Shown here piece by piece: positions 46,530-58,235 of a DNA stretch of 64,000 nucleotides (the stretch's first letter is position 1; each line of letters opens with the position of its first letter). The DNA is taken from the NCBI GenBank assembly GCA_021234155.1, contig JAJEKV010000111.1, positions 2,176,968 to 2,240,967 on the forward strand. The letters are read 5' to 3'. This DNA is from Isoetes taiwanensis (taxonomy: Eukaryota > Streptophyta > Lycopodiopsida > Isoetales > Isoetaceae). The notes beneath the pieces are model-generated. The model did no database searches and was not told the DNA's origin. It worked only from the letters and a program-made list of their open reading frames with translations. The translations under genes were made by a program, and so were the position numbers.

Positions 46530-46850
46530 TTGTAGAAAGCTTCAATTCTCTATGTCTTTGATATTCTCTAAACACTCCTCTAGATTTCCTTAAGGTTCCC
46601 CAAATACCCCAAGATTTTATGAAGGTGCTTATATATTGTCGATGACTATATAGAGATTCTCATATATTCCATAAAGATTTCCCCTTAGATTCTCTAGGAT
46701 TCCACAAAGATGCCCCTAGATTCTCTAATAGTCTTCACTATTCCCTTGGATTCTTCAAGATTCCCTTAAGATTATACAAATATTTCCTAAGATTCTATAG
46801 AGATTCTATTAAATTCTTCGACATTTCCTTAAGATCCCCCAACCTAAAAA
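46530..46850. repeat. degenerate tandem array of AGATTCT-type units
   Basis: About 300 bases of loosely repeated AGATTCTnTAnGATTCC and CCTTAAGATT words with an irregular period of roughly 20-25. Origin unknown. Confidence 0.5.
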
Positions 46851-46859
46851 GCAAGCTTC

Positions 46860-49050
46860 TTAGAAGGCCTCTAAGAATGCCATATCACCTTATCCCCTTG
46901 ATCACAATGTGTCCTGTCCACATAATGATGTAGCAGCAAATAATTGGCGCAAACTGTCTGCTATCATCGTAAGTGACAACCCCTCAATTTATGGCTTTGA
47001 TACCATTTTCACACGCATGATGCCCATAGACAACACACATGTTATAGTCCAGTATTGAATGCTGCATGACGACAATATTGTTATAGAGCAAGACACGACT
47101 TTGGGGGATGGGATTCACCTATATATTTATTGGATATGCCATCTGCGAAGATGGGGTCAGGTAAAAATCCCTTATTTACCACTTAAAATCCCTTAATTAC
47201 CACTTTATTCATAAAAACCCCTTATTTTCATACTCCTATCCATCCTTCTGTATGTATACCCCATAAAATATTTCTACGGAGAAAGTAGTAAGTTTTTACA
47301 CGTATTCTCCTCACATATTCAACTCTTTATATATTTTTGTACATGTTCTATACCCCTTAGTATATTTTTCATGCAGCTAAGTCTATACCTGCATATTTTT
47401 TTGGGTACATGTACGTAAGTAAATGCTAATAAAATACCTGTAAAAGTATTCGTTGTTATTTTATTGCAAGGCTGAAACACATTTGTACCTAGTACTTAAT
47501 ATGAGGGCAAACAAAATCTTTTAACCTTCATAAAAGATCAAGATTGGTATGAAAGAACAAACCCCTTCATGTTTAATAACTCAGATAGCTTCTAGAATAG
47601 TCACAAAATGCCAAAGATACTTTAAGATAATCTTTGGATGACTCTATGACATCATTATTGCTAGTCACAACAGCAGGGTCTGCCCCAAAGTCTAAGCATG
47701 CTTATATCTATAGACCTAAGGCCGTTTGGCAGCCAAGCAGATGCACATAATAGTATTACGCAAACTAGTTGACAGAGCTGCCATCTTCATTATTTATCCT
47801 CCACCATAAAAGAATGGAATTCATACCATTTTGTATTTGAATTAGATTGAATAGCCATCCTACATCAGGCGAATAAATTAAGCACTTCGTGCAGTAGCCA
47901 TTAGCGCAAATGTACCTCTTTTGCAAAATACCCTGCTGCAAATGTACAACATTTTCCACTTGCACTCCCTAAATTCTACATATATAAACAAAAAGCTCTC
48001 ATGCTGCACTCTGCTTCAAAAATTAATATGAAGGAATTGTCATGTGTTTATCCATATTTTATATATCTTCCTCATTGACTGGAAGAATAAATGTACATGA
48101 GTTCCAATGCATCAGAACATATCACTTATGTTAAATCCAAAAGCCCTGAAACATTATAAGCATAAACCACAAGTAGGAATTTGGAAGCAGTTTTCCACGG
48201 TAAGCAGACCAACACACGAATGAGGAATCAAATGCAGGCTGCTTCTCCAGGTGAGCAATTTAACACACGACTGGAACATGCAACAGAAGGAGGAGCTAAG
48301 AAAAGTCCATCAGGGACCTAGGCAGAAGACAAACCTTGCAAACCAATCCTTGCATTTTCAATCATAGAGCCATGACCCAATGAATCCAGTAGTCTTCTAT
48401 ACAAAACAAGTTTTTCTCAAGGACATTGGGAAAGGCTTCTCTAGATGCCAATATGGTTACCTAATTAAGAATTCGATGGAGCAGGCCTAATGTTGTATCT
48501 GATGCAGTGCCTCAAATATAAAAAAGAGGCATTTTATAGGAATTGTTTATTTTCAGAATGATTATGTGGGGCAAGATTCATCAGCTTGATGTCAGTCTAT
48601 GGGAAGACTATAAAAAAATGATAACTCTGAGAACTGATTTTTCAAAAACATTTTAGAGATAAAACCAACATGGAAGAAGCTAGGTGTGAACCGAAGTAGT
48701 GACCAATGGGAGATGCAACAACTGCGCAGAGAAATAAAATCTTCGACAATATCTTCAGCTCTTACAGATTATACAAACCCCGCCATAGACAAAAGCCAGA
48801 GAGTGAAACTTGCCTTTGCACCGGACCAAAAAGCTTTGCAGTACTACTATCTACTGTCTGCTGGATCTGCATGAACATAAGTTGGTCTGAGAAGACAAGA
48901 CTAGATTGAGAAACATAGAGCTTACGAGAATTTTCCAGAGACATAAATGGGGAACTAAAAACCCGGTAGAGAAAACCTGAGCAAAACCACGCGCCATCTT
49001 GCAATATACAGCATCCAAATAAGTTATATATAAGTGTTAATCTGGAGATA
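46860..49050. other. spacer, no gene recognised
   Basis: Mostly AT-rich. The frames at 47,765-47,965 and 48,686-48,909 have no features I can interpret. Confidence 0.45.
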
Positions 49051-49059
49051 GTAAATCGA

Positions 49060-49215
49060 AATACAATTCTTCACTTCATCCTGTACTGATGGAGATATAC
49101 GTGCTTTGACAATGCGTTGCTTACCTTCAATGAGCACTTGAGCATCAGGGGTCCTATTGCCCTCAAAAATAAAAATATTTTTTCTTTTCCAAATTGACCA
49201 CAATTTTGTCTGGGG
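49060..49215 (-). mobile_element. short L1-type LINE fragment
   Basis: Minus strand reads LWSIWKRKNIFIFEGN, then QVLIEGKQRIVKARI, the same motif as the L1 end at 45.1 kb (SVWKRRNLLIF, QRIAKAF). It abuts the TRM1 pseudogene directly and shares its open frame by chance. Confidence 0.65.
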
Positions 49216-49800
49216 AGGTAATGAGGGATATGCAGATGTCAAAATAACCTGGGAAAAGTGAGGTGAAGTTACATAAATATGGCCACTATGCTTGATGGCT
49301 GAGAGAGCAGACCCCAGAAAAATGGCATTGCTTCCAAATGAATCAATATCTATCATGTCATAAAAATCTTTTCTCATGTAACCGTCCATCAAAAGCTTGT
49401 TGGCATCTTTATGGGACACCATCCACCCTGAACCTGTGTTGCCAGTAGAAAAATCTCTTGACATACTGGACCTTTCTATTTCATCTGAAGTTCTTGCATC
49501 TGGAGAAACTAGTGACATGTTCTCAATAATAAGTGGAGTTAATGACTCAAACCCATCATTAGCCATAGCAAATCTGTTTCAACCTGGACCAAGTACCTGG
49601 CACGCGGACTCCAGAACCACACATTGCATCTATAACTCGAAGATGGCAATGCTTTTTCTTATAGAGTGCAGCTGCTAGCACTCCCAAATCCCCACCCAAT
49701 ATACTTTCATGGGGATAAAAAGCATCACCTGTTATACAATGTATGCTCCTCTCACATTTCATCATCACAGAGACTAATTTCTTGTGCACCACAGCTAATG
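49216..49800 (-). pseudogene. TRM1-family tRNA (guanine26-N2)-dimethyltransferase fragment
   Basis: The protein reads AFYPHES, then GDLGVLAAAL, LRVIDAMCGSGVR (SAM-binding motif I), then, in shifted frames, RYLVQVETD and MANDGF. It continues SGWMVSHKDANKLL, then YDMIDIDSFGSNAIFLGSAL and SGHIYVTS. This is the order of the TRM1 methyltransferase core, which makes m2,2G26 in tRNA. Two small frameshifts (near 49,602 and 49,570) and the abrupt join to LINE sequence after IYVTS make it a broken copy. No introns are seen inside the fragment. N- and C-terminal parts are missing here. Confidence 0.75.
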
Positions 49801-49849
49801 TTGTATGTCGTAGAACAATATCTTGATTTTGGAAATAAGGTTGTGGATG

Positions 49850-50460
49850 TGGATAGATAAGTTCTGCTCATCATCCTATTTTTACGAAACAATGTCGAAA
49901 TACCGTATTTTTTTATGTCAATTTCAAGACCAGACAGCTAAATGCATAGAATGCCAGTTTCAAAATGAAGCAGCTGTCTAAAGAAAATTTCTAAGTAACC
50001 TTCCATCCAGAGCTCCCGTCTTGCCATTTTAAGGACAGTATAGAGGGTTAAGAAGAGCGGGGACTGCACTTAATCTTACAACATCCGAAATCGATTCTGC
50101 AGAGAACCCCAATCGATTTAGATAAGGCTGGTTCCCCACGTTTCCCATCCCATTGAAGCTAGGTAAATAATAATCTACATTACCTGCAAAACAAGGTAGT
50201 AGAAGGATCGACTGACATCATATAAGATCGGCCACGAATGGAAGAGTTCCGAAGAAGGGGATTAATTTTACTGAATTTTTGCTAATTTCTAGGACCGTTA
50301 GATTGAAAATAATAAATCTTATGACTGAGATATGTACATTTCGCAGCCAAATATTTGGGTATTGGGGGAACATGAGGACATTTGCAAAGTCTCCCCACGT
50401 TGATACGAATGGGAGTCAAAGCTATGCCAAATGCCAAGTGGAGGAGGTAACGTGCATGTA
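49850..50460. other. promoter-side spacer of the CVNH gene
   Basis: No gene recognised. The last 100 bases are likely the CVNH promoter. Confidence 0.45.
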
Positions 50461-50465
50461 AGGCA

Positions 50466-50474
50466 TATAAATAC
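50466..50474 (+). promoter_or_regulatory. TATA box of the CVNH gene
   Basis: TATAAATAC, 52 bases before the ATG. Confidence 0.6.
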
Positions 50475-50526
50475 GAGGGCCAGACTAATCAATTCATTAA
50501 CAAAAGCGCATTCTTGTTAAACAGAC

Positions 50527-50984
50527 ATGGCTACAGGCAGCGTATCACCATGTTTGATGATCGTCGTCCTCTGCTGCCTAAGTCGAATTCAAGCGGTAAG
50601 TAGAGCAATTCTGATATTCACTATGCTACTAGCTAGCTATTTAACTGAGCTCAAGTTTTGATGCAGGACTGTGGAAGCTTCTCGTTCAGCTGCACCAAGC
50701 CAGTACTGAGGGGCACCATTTTAAAGGCCAATTGTTTGGCAGGATCTGGATCAAGCGGAACGAGCCGTGTGGATCTTAACAAGTGCATAGCCAACCTTAA
50801 TGGAAAGCTCGTTTCCATGAAAGATGGCAACTTCGGTGCTTCTTGCACTAGAATTCAACTCATTGGCAATAGTATTCTCACTGCTTATTGCAAGACTATT
50901 AGCGGTGCACTAGTCAAGTTACAATACGACCTCAACAAGTCAATCTCCAACAATCAGGCCCAGCTCTCTTGCAATGTCTGTTAG
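50527..50984 (+). CDS. secreted cyanovirin-N homologue (CVNH lectin)
   Basis: Two exons, 50527-50595 and 50667-50984, separated by a 71-base GTAAG...GCAG intron. The 128-residue product begins with a signal peptide (about 23 residues, MATGSVSPCLMIVVLCCLSR then IQA) that coincides with exon 1. The mature 105 residues form the internal tandem CVNH repeat. Each half has an SC/C-rich strand, an LxAxC strand (ILKANC; ILTAYC), a DLNK motif and an N-x-N-G-K-L-type end (IANLNGKLV in the first half). CVNH proteins bind mannose-rich glycans. Secreted plant members are known from ferns, where a defensive role is assumed. Extra cysteines at both ends (DCGSF; SCNVC) may form an additional disulfide. The frame is intact. 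Confidence 0.9.
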
Positions 50985-51170
50985 ATACAGCACATGAGTG
51001 ATTAGTTCTTGCCCAAGGTTCTTCTTCTTAGTCAATCAGACAAATGGTTCTTTAGTAATACATGGTATATCAATCGAATTGAACTTTGCTTCTATTGTTT
51101 AGAGCTTTTGAGTAGGAACATAATGCTTGCTACATAAATACTAAGTTCTTTTCTTTGTTTATCAACATAG

Positions 51171-51275
51171 AATAGAATAGAATAGAATAGAATAGAATAG
51201 AATAGAATAGAATAGAATAGAATAGAATAGAATAGAATAGAATAGAATAGAATAGAATAGAATAGAATAGAATAG
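51171..51275 (-). repeat. AATAG pentamer array, 21 perfect units
   Basis: 21 uninterrupted AATAG units; on the minus strand this is a TATTC tail attached to the 3' end of the next LINE. Confidence 0.97.
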
Positions 51276-52440
51276 TTTTTATCGTCCACGGAGACCAATC
51301 GGCCTATGGGACCCAATACAAAAAAGCGCGGCGATCACATTCTTGCCGGATTAAAAACCCCCGCCCAAAGGTTTTCGAGGAAAAACCGTGGCAGCAATAA
51401 GACTGCTGACATCAATTAAATGGTTGACTGGGGGCATATCTGAGCCCTCAAGTCCAGTACTTCCTGAATGTATGATCCGAGTGAGCGCACCGAAGTCGTG
51501 CCCAATATCATGTGTAGCGGCTCATCAGGTCTAATCAACTGAGCATAGTGTGTCCGAATCTGATCATATGCTGGGCAGCTCTGGAAAGTGTGACACTCAT
51601 CCTCAACAGCTCCCGTCTGGCAGCACTGACAAACCCTATCCTGACGTGGCTCCCCAATCCATCGACCTGTCTCAATCCGGAGATGGGGGCACCTGTGCGA
51701 ATGGAGGCGATATGCCTGCGCTTTTTCATGGGCAGATGTGAATGTAGGTAGCGCTGTGGGCCTCGTTCTAATGTGGGATTTATGTGCTGCTTGTAATGTG
51801 ATGTTTTGACTTGCTCGAGCCACCCGAATCCCACGACTTCTTTGGAGAAACAAGCATCAAGGTAACATCTCGGTACATCACGATGCGCCTCTGTTTCTAC
51901 CTGGATGCACATGTGCTCCTGGACATTCCATCTAGTTAGCCACTGCACTCTTTTATCCTTCCAACAATTCTTGAGTCGTTGTGGTCCCATTGCCCTTTGC
52001 ATAAGCCAAGTCGCGGTGAGCGATCATCATCCATATTTACCACCTTCTGGAAATAGACGATGTGTCTATCAAGGGCCGCTCGCTGAAGTGGCAGGAAACC
52101 TGTCTCCTGCAACAAAATTTGATATGGGACCGTGGATTTCACTCCGAGTGCCCGTGCTAAGAAGGCCTTCTGCACCTGTTCTAAGTCGCTCCAAGTAGCA
52201 AGGGACACCATTGGGCCCCAGACTTCAACTCCGTACAAAAGAACGGGCTCTACCAATACCCTGAACAGATATGCCTGATGCCCCCAATCATATAGTTCTG
52301 CTCTGTGGTTATTGTTCTGCATTGCATAGAGTGCTTTCCAGCCTGCTGTTACACGCAATCTTATGGAAGTGTCCCAGCATAGTGTAGAAGGAAACTCCAC
52401 TCCCAGATACTTGTAGGTATAGACATTGCAAAGCTACAAG
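51276..52440 (-). mobile_element. 5'-truncated LINE with pentamer tail
   Basis: On the minus strand, from 52,440: YLGVEFPSTLCW, then TAGWKALYAMQNNN and LLYGVEVWGPMVSLATW, a frameshift near 51,940, then RIETGRWIGEPRQDRVCQCC with the downstream H and C (EDECHTFQSC) of a C-terminal zinc finger. A 3' UTR of about 140 bases follows, with GAGACCAATCGGCC, and then the TATTC tail. The RT core is missing. It is the same family as the fragments at 5.4, 7.3 and 54.8 kb, and related to the long LINE at 28.8 kb, whose zinc finger has the same layout. Confidence 0.85.
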
Positions 52441-53310
52441 TTTCTTATGCCTTCGCATAGAACAGGAGTTGTTTGCATATTTTTGTGCATTGGCGTGTAA
52501 TCATTCCGCGTCGCAACTACCTGCAACATAGACTGCGCCATTAGTATTGACCTATGAAGCAACATAATCAACACTCCCAGTTAACCATCACTAGAACCCA
52601 AGTCCAATATAGAAAAAAACCAAAAATATAAAAGTCCTCTTTTATGAGTGCATTAGCTCTAGGCCACATCTCAACACAATATAGAAACAGAGTCGATTTT
52701 TTTGTGTCCATGGTGCATTTATGTGTAACATGGTGGGTGATAGCTTCAATCGGCCATCTTGTTCATTTTTTCACTTTTTTTTCTTTTAGCACTTGTAATT
52801 TCAGTAGTTGTAAGTTCTTTGTTCAACACTTGTAATTTTTTCAGTTCATTACATTCAAAGCTCAAAAGCTCAAAAGCCACTGTCAAAGCTTGTAGCTTTA
52901 CATTCAAAGCTCAAAATCTTTTACACGAATGAAAACAAAAGGCATTATCTATGAGCCAGGGATCGTAGATGGCTTACATGCTCTAGTAAGCTTAAAGCCC
53001 GCAACAAGCCTAAAATTGGAGCCTTTTTAGGCTTCTTTTTGCTTCAATAGGTGTTCAAAATAAAGCACTATGATAATAGAGCACTAGAACACCCAAAACT
53101 TCTGATCTCGCCTATGCTCGTGGGAAAAAACTTCACACCTAAGCAAACAAAAATAACAAGATCAAAACATAAAAAGCTTGCATGCGCAAAAATGCAAGAA
53201 GCTTACATGCAAGAAACTTACCTACAGTCTCAACCTTTGCATGCAAGAAACAAGTTTGAAGCGAAACTCGTCGAAACTGCGAGAAATAACAAGTTTGAAG
53301 CATCAAGTAG
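52441..53310. other. spacer, no gene recognised
   Basis: AT-rich, with some CAAAGCTCAAAAGCTCAAAA repetition near 52,855-52,920. Confidence 0.45.
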
Positions 53311-53445
53311 AACTCGCATCAAGAAAAACTCGCCAGAACTGCCAATGCCTTCATTCGAGTTGAAGGGATCAAGAAAAACTCGTTGGAACTGCTAATACCT
53401 TCATTCGAGTTGAAGGCATCAAGAAAAACTCGTCTGAAGCCATCG
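53310..53445. repeat. 50-bp tandem repeat
   Basis: ATCAAGAAAAACTCG recurs at 53318, 53368 and 53418, exactly 50 bases apart, with CCTTCATTCGAGTTGAAGG between the copies. Confidence 0.85.
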
Positions 53446-53449
53446 CGCG

Positions 53450-54105
53450 TGACAGGGGATATGGGGAGAAAAAAAATCTCCCCTGTTTCTATATTGCGAA
53501 AGAAGGGCAGTTAATCCCCCTTTCTGGGTGGTCATGACCTGCTCCTAGCTACTGCCAGTCGCTTGGACCCCACCGTCCACCCGAAAAGGGTTTCCAAGTG
53601 CCCTTCCCCCATACAATCCACCGTTGCTACAACCCAAAACAAGATGCTAATGCATCAATGGGTTGCCCGTTGAAAGACCTATTGATGGTCGATGTCTTTT
53701 GCACCGTTATGATGACTATGCAAGTGGCAAGAATCGATGTTATGTGTGACTTTTTATTCATTGTAATGTGTGCTTGATGGCACTATATAGACCACAACAA
53801 GGCATTATGAGTCTACTTGGTGGAAGCAAGAGTTCAATTAAATGGTCTCCAAAAAAGACCTTTTCTTTTTCTTTTTTCGGGAACGAGCGCGTTGAAGTTG
53901 AATTTGAGATCTTGCAACATGTATGTCTACATTATAGATCTTCTACTAATAATAGTGATCTTCCTTGAAACATTGTCTTCCTTTGGAATAAGCCATGTAC
54001 ATTTTGCCGCAAAAAAACAAAATAATTAACTTACCATAAGGGAAGACGATGGAAGGGGATTTAACAGAACGTGTCGTTTAAGCCATAGCTGATACATAAC
54101 CATGT
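53450..54105. other. spacer, no gene recognised
   Basis: No domain-bearing frame or repeat seen. Confidence 0.45.
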
Positions 54106-54121
54106 AGAATGCATCAAAGCT

Positions 54122-54541
54122 TTAAGAAGGAGAATGCCATTGAAAATGTTGTTGGTCTTCCATAACATGTCTATACATTTGTGTGTACTCCATTTTACCA
54201 ATGGCTTTGAGGATGTCTTTGAGCTTGGGAATATCAAGAGTAGCAACGACTATGGAGAAGGTTTTCCAGTTCAGTACATCCACAAAGAGGAGGTCATAAT
54301 GGTTTGCAGTAATCACAGATACGCATCCAAAATGCATTGCATCTACAATCCTTGCAGTGTTTACCTCATACCCCTTAATGTGCAGGCAGATTTTTGAGCT
54401 CACCAATGCTTCTGAAATATGGTGTCTCAATCTTGTGCGAGTAGACCAAAATTTCAGAATCATTGGCCCATGTTTTCACTAGCTTTTCTGGCACTTCTGA
54501 ATTTGCCCCTCCTGCGGAAAATGCTAATGTCTTTCTGCACA
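54122..54541 (-). pseudogene. exostosin (GT47) glycosyltransferase, 3' exon
   Basis: After a CTGCAG acceptor region the minus strand reads RKTLAFSAGG, then EKLVKTWANDSEI, and, past a one-base insertion near 54,416, SEALVSSKICLHIKGYEVN. It continues ARIVDAMHFGCVSVI, ANHYDLLFVDVLNWKTFS and DIPKLKDILKAI. This is the nucleotide-sugar-binding C-terminal half of plant exostosin-family (GT47) Golgi enzymes that build cell-wall glycans. The single frameshift is the only break, so a sequencing slip cannot be excluded. It belongs with the exons at 56,664-57,530. Confidence 0.8.
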
Positions 54542-54756
54542 GATCCAAGAAGAAATGAGTTTAGATCTGGAGGTAACCCTACAATTCGATAAGCAAATAG
54601 ATAGAACTTTAAACATAGAAGAAGGAACCAAATAACAAAAGCAAGAACCCCAATCTTGATAAGAAACCATGAAAAGAGGAACAAAAAAAGGGAACAAAAA
54701 GAAAACACACACACACACACAAAAGAAGAACATACGACTTTTCAAGTTAAGCTCAA

Positions 54757-54880
54757 AAACCCTTCGAGGCAGGTTTTTTTTAACTCAGACAATAATAAAT
54801 CTGATGTGCTCTTTTATGGATCCCATAGGTTGATTAGTCTTTTTGAATGATAAAAACCATTCCATTCTATTCTATTATTT
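54757..54880 (+). mobile_element. very short LINE 3' end with TTCTA tail
   Basis: It matches the 3' UTR of the 51.3-kb LINE in the opposite orientation: TTCGAGGCAGGTTTTTTTT, then TGGATCCCATAGG.TGATTAGTC and GATAAAAACC, followed by ATTCCATTCTATTCTATT. It sits inside the presumed exostosin intron. Confidence 0.7.
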
Positions 54881-55616
54881 AAACCGACGATTTGGGTGGT
54901 CTTGGAAAGACTTGTTTTATTAGCACTTGTTTCCTATGCCACTGCATGCCTCCGATTGAGTCAGTCAATGGAGCCTTTTACCAAATTCACTTGTTTCCTT
55001 GCCCAATGATGATAGCGAATTTGCAAAAAATCTCTTCAACAAGACTGCAATGGTTTGAACAGCCTTGGTTTGGGACCTACAGTTTCAAGAGGTCGAAACA
55101 AATTGCAAATTTCTTTGGCAGGTCCAAGGTTCTTAACACGTTCCTATCAATCTTGGCAAACAACAGTATCGAATTTATTTCGCAAAGGATAATTTCCAAG
55201 ACTATACGGGCATAGCCATCCATTGATCCTCCCTTGACTACTTAACCTTTACGTCTGGTACAAGTTAAGAACTTGCCACTTGCAACCTGGTACAAGTTAA
55301 GACGGAACCTATTTACCTCTATGCATCTCTAGTCTGCCGTGAATAATGCCTCTATTTGTTTATCCATTACCTGGTTGTCCTATAAATACATAAGTGCCAT
55401 GCAGTTTTCTCATTTTTTCTCTGTTCTTCTGCATGCATCTTATCTCATAATCAAACATAATTTTCAAGTCTAGAATCTTACTATGCATTCTGGTGTGAGC
55501 TCAAAATACTGTCACTGCTTTCTCAGTCTAGTATCCAAATCTGGACTCTAAATCCGTACCATTTCTTTAACCCATGTACCATTATGACCCCCAAAAGTCT
55601 AAAATCTAAGGAGGTT

Positions 55617-55989
55617 CTAGACAGCGCTAATAGCTTTTATCCAATCCAATTCTAATCTATAGGGTCCTGGTCCTTGAACAGCTCCTTCCGGGCCCTCAGC
55701 AGCAACATATGATATACTGAACCGGATCACACGGGATGCATTCATTTCATGACGAGCTTCTATAATTTTACCTCGCCATGTGGGATGGTGGGAACTGAAT
55801 GGCACCTGAAATACAAGCCTATCAGAAATATGCATATATATAAAAAATCTAAACAAGTCCCACGATGGCAGAACAAAAAAGAAATTACCTTAACCACCCC
55901 ACATTCATCTTTGGTGGGGAGTATAACTGCCTGCCAAACGTTGTCTTCTAGCCCTGGTAAGCTATACCAACCCAGTTCTCCGTCAGTAA
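55617..55989 (-). pseudogene. CIA30-family protein, two last exons
   Basis: Exons 55989-55889 and 55805-55617 with perfect AG/GT borders read GELGWYSLPGLEDNVWQAV, then LPTKDECGVVK, VPFSSHHPTWRGKIIEARHE, MNASRVIRFSISY and YRLELDWIKAI, and then a stop. This is the C-terminal half of the complex I intermediate-associated protein 30 (CIA30) family; plant members share DNSWQA, PTWRG, MNPGRV and EIDWIKA. The upstream exons are not found; instead exostosin exons lie on both sides on the same strand. The exons themselves look undamaged, so it could be a captured gene fragment or the end of a gene interleaved by rearrangement. Confidence 0.75.
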
Positions 55990-56663
55990 CTATATTACAT
56001 GAGCTCGATCATAATAAGGAATAAATGCCACTAATTCAAAGTTGCGACTAGATTTCTCATAAGGTTATTGTATCTAAGCTCAATGACTGTTTAACACTGT
56101 TAGCAACTTAAAACATGCACAAGGAGTGAATGGCATAGTTCAAAATATTGCTACATATTGCAAGTAATGAAGACCGTAAATTCTCATGAAGGCCTCTTAC
56201 ACTTGAAACATAGCATCGACCATCTCCCTTAAACCGGAATGCAATACTGTCATAAGGTTCTAAATCATAATATCCCTTACCCTGCCATAAAACTATCTAA
56301 TTATGCTTTGTCCAAGGAAAAATGTCTAACAAAATAACATGTTAGCATGCAAACCGTACTCCTGATTTTATTACTTAAAGTAGTAAAACAAGACCATTCC
56401 TTTGAGTGCCCTCTACTTCACTACTTCCAAACAAAATCTAATAAGATTTTATCTTAAACGGATGGGCCTCTTCTAAAAGAGCATTCATGTGCTCCAGCAT
56501 TTCATTGATGAATGTAGGAACTTATGTTGACATGATAATCTCGGATAACAATTGAATAACTAAGTACAACCAATCATTATTGGATATTCAAGCTAAATGA
56601 GTTGCGTAAGGTTTGTAACAAGTTTGATTATCCATCAAGTAAAATTTCGAAGCAACATTTGCA

Positions 56664-57530
56664 TTATGGATCCAGCTGAGCAAGAATGCCGTCTCTGGGG
56701 CAAATTTGAGGTATGGATATGTCCTTATGAGGAATAAATGCGGACGAGTAATATGTTGAAGAACAAACAACTTGGATGGCATTTTTTCTCACATACTCTG
56801 CTTGGTCCAGAGCAACCTTTGAAATAGAATGGCATGAAACATAAAAATGATCTATTCCTCTAGTTCTGTTCCAATAAGGCCATTGCTGAGTAATATTTGC
56901 CATATATCCTTTCAAGGACCCTGGAATTCCTGGCACTCCTACCCTTTGATCATGCCTTAGCCTTGCAATTGAAAATGGAAGATAGACAAGATTAGCTCGA
57001 ACTGGATCTTTTGTAATAAAACTGCTATCCATTAAGGCCTTTTTGAAGTAGCTTTCACTTGCATAGCTCCCAGATGGCGACCTGTCTAAGGGTGAAAATA
57101 TATGCTAAAATGGTAAGCTGAATGCAGCTTGTTATCTGTAAAGGAATTGTTGTCAATGTATGATATCTGAAGTAAATGAAGGGAAGATTCAGTTTTTGTT
57201 CCCATTTTTGTTACTTGTACGGAAAACATTTATGAAATTACATGGGGGGACATTGCAATAAATCAATACCTGGTAGACCAGCCAGTGTCGGAAGATATAA
57301 TCTGGTTTCGTGTAGACCCAATGCGGGAAAAAAGGGTTTGAGCATGGGATTTATTAGGTGTATGCCCACTTTGGGCCAAAACAGAGTGCCTAATCTTTGC
57401 TTGATGAACTGAGCCATGGCGTTGCATTCTCTCAAACAAAGTCACAGCTGGGAAAGACATATCCAAGGGTTGAGCTTTACTCTGAGTATTTCTCATGATC
57501 GATTTGAGAGGGAAAAAGGACTGCCGAAAG
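56664..57530 (-). CDS. exostosin (GT47) glycosyltransferase, 5' exons
   Basis: Exon 57530-57270 and exon 57081-56664 splice in phase across GTATTG...GACAG. The join reads WSTR then SPSGSYASESYFKKALMDS. The protein then reads DPVRANLVYLPFSIARLRHD, YMANITQQWPYWNRTRGIDH, FYVSCHSISK and KNAIQVVCSS, and ends IPHKDISIPQICPR. These are hallmark blocks of the N-terminal half of plant GT47 exostosins (NRTGGADHF, SIPHKDVSLP). The 5' start is unclear: the ATG at about 57,492 (MRNTQSKAQ) is the best candidate. The gene continues at 54.5 kb after a 2.1-kb gap holding CIA30 exons and a LINE stub. Middle exon(s) may be missing. Confidence 0.75.
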
Positions 57531-57539
57531 AAATACAGA

Positions 57540-58235
57540 AAAACAAAAACACACATACAGTTGTTAGAGACAGAATAATAAGATAAGATAAGATAAGATG
57601 GTTTTTTACGTCCAAAGTCTTGACGAAGGCTTTGGATCTGCAACGAGGCTTACGAAGTGTAATCTTGCAGGGTTCAAGTCCGGCAGCCATAGCCAAGGCC
57701 ATATGTTGGAATGGCGCATACTCTCCTAAATCGATGGTAACAGAAAGGTCTTATGGGTTCCCATGCTGCAAGAGCCAGACTAAAACAGAAGGAGAAGGAG
57801 AACCACCATGGGCAGAGATCGTCCTAAATTCTTCGATCATCAATCTGCAAGGAAACGGTCCCGGAACTCTGCCCTTCGCACATACAGGCAACCCAACCGA
57901 AGCGGAGATCCCATCCCCACCTTCCGCCCGGCTCCCATAAAATCCAAACCGTCCAACCATCCTCAGGGTCCCTCAAATCCCAAAATTTTACAGCCGTAAA
58001 CAAAGAATATGTCAAAATATTCTCAAATCATGGCCCTCTATCCATCCCTCCCCAACACTTCCCAAGGATTGCCCTACGGGCAACCCAAAAATACTTGGGG
58101 GCAACCCAAAAAATTATTGTTTGGATCACTCATTGCATTCTTAACATAGAAACCATGGGATGGAATCCTAATTTGCAGGGAAGAAATGTACAGGTATATC
58201 TGTCTTAACAAAATAAAACACACAATATTGTAAGG
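57540..58235. other. spacer between divergent genes, with an ATAAG pentamer run
   Basis: Four or so ATAAG units at 57,577-57,596, followed by a TTTTTTACGTCC block, look like another LINE-type tail on the minus strand. The rest is probably the promoter of the phosphatase gene. Confidence 0.45.

Noticed and set aside
51092-51316. Frame with YSILF repeats
   Set aside because: Translation of the AATAG microsatellite.
57640-57700. tRNA-derived SINE suggested by GGTTCAAGTCC (B box)
   Set aside because: No convincing A box at the right distance and no tail on the expected side.
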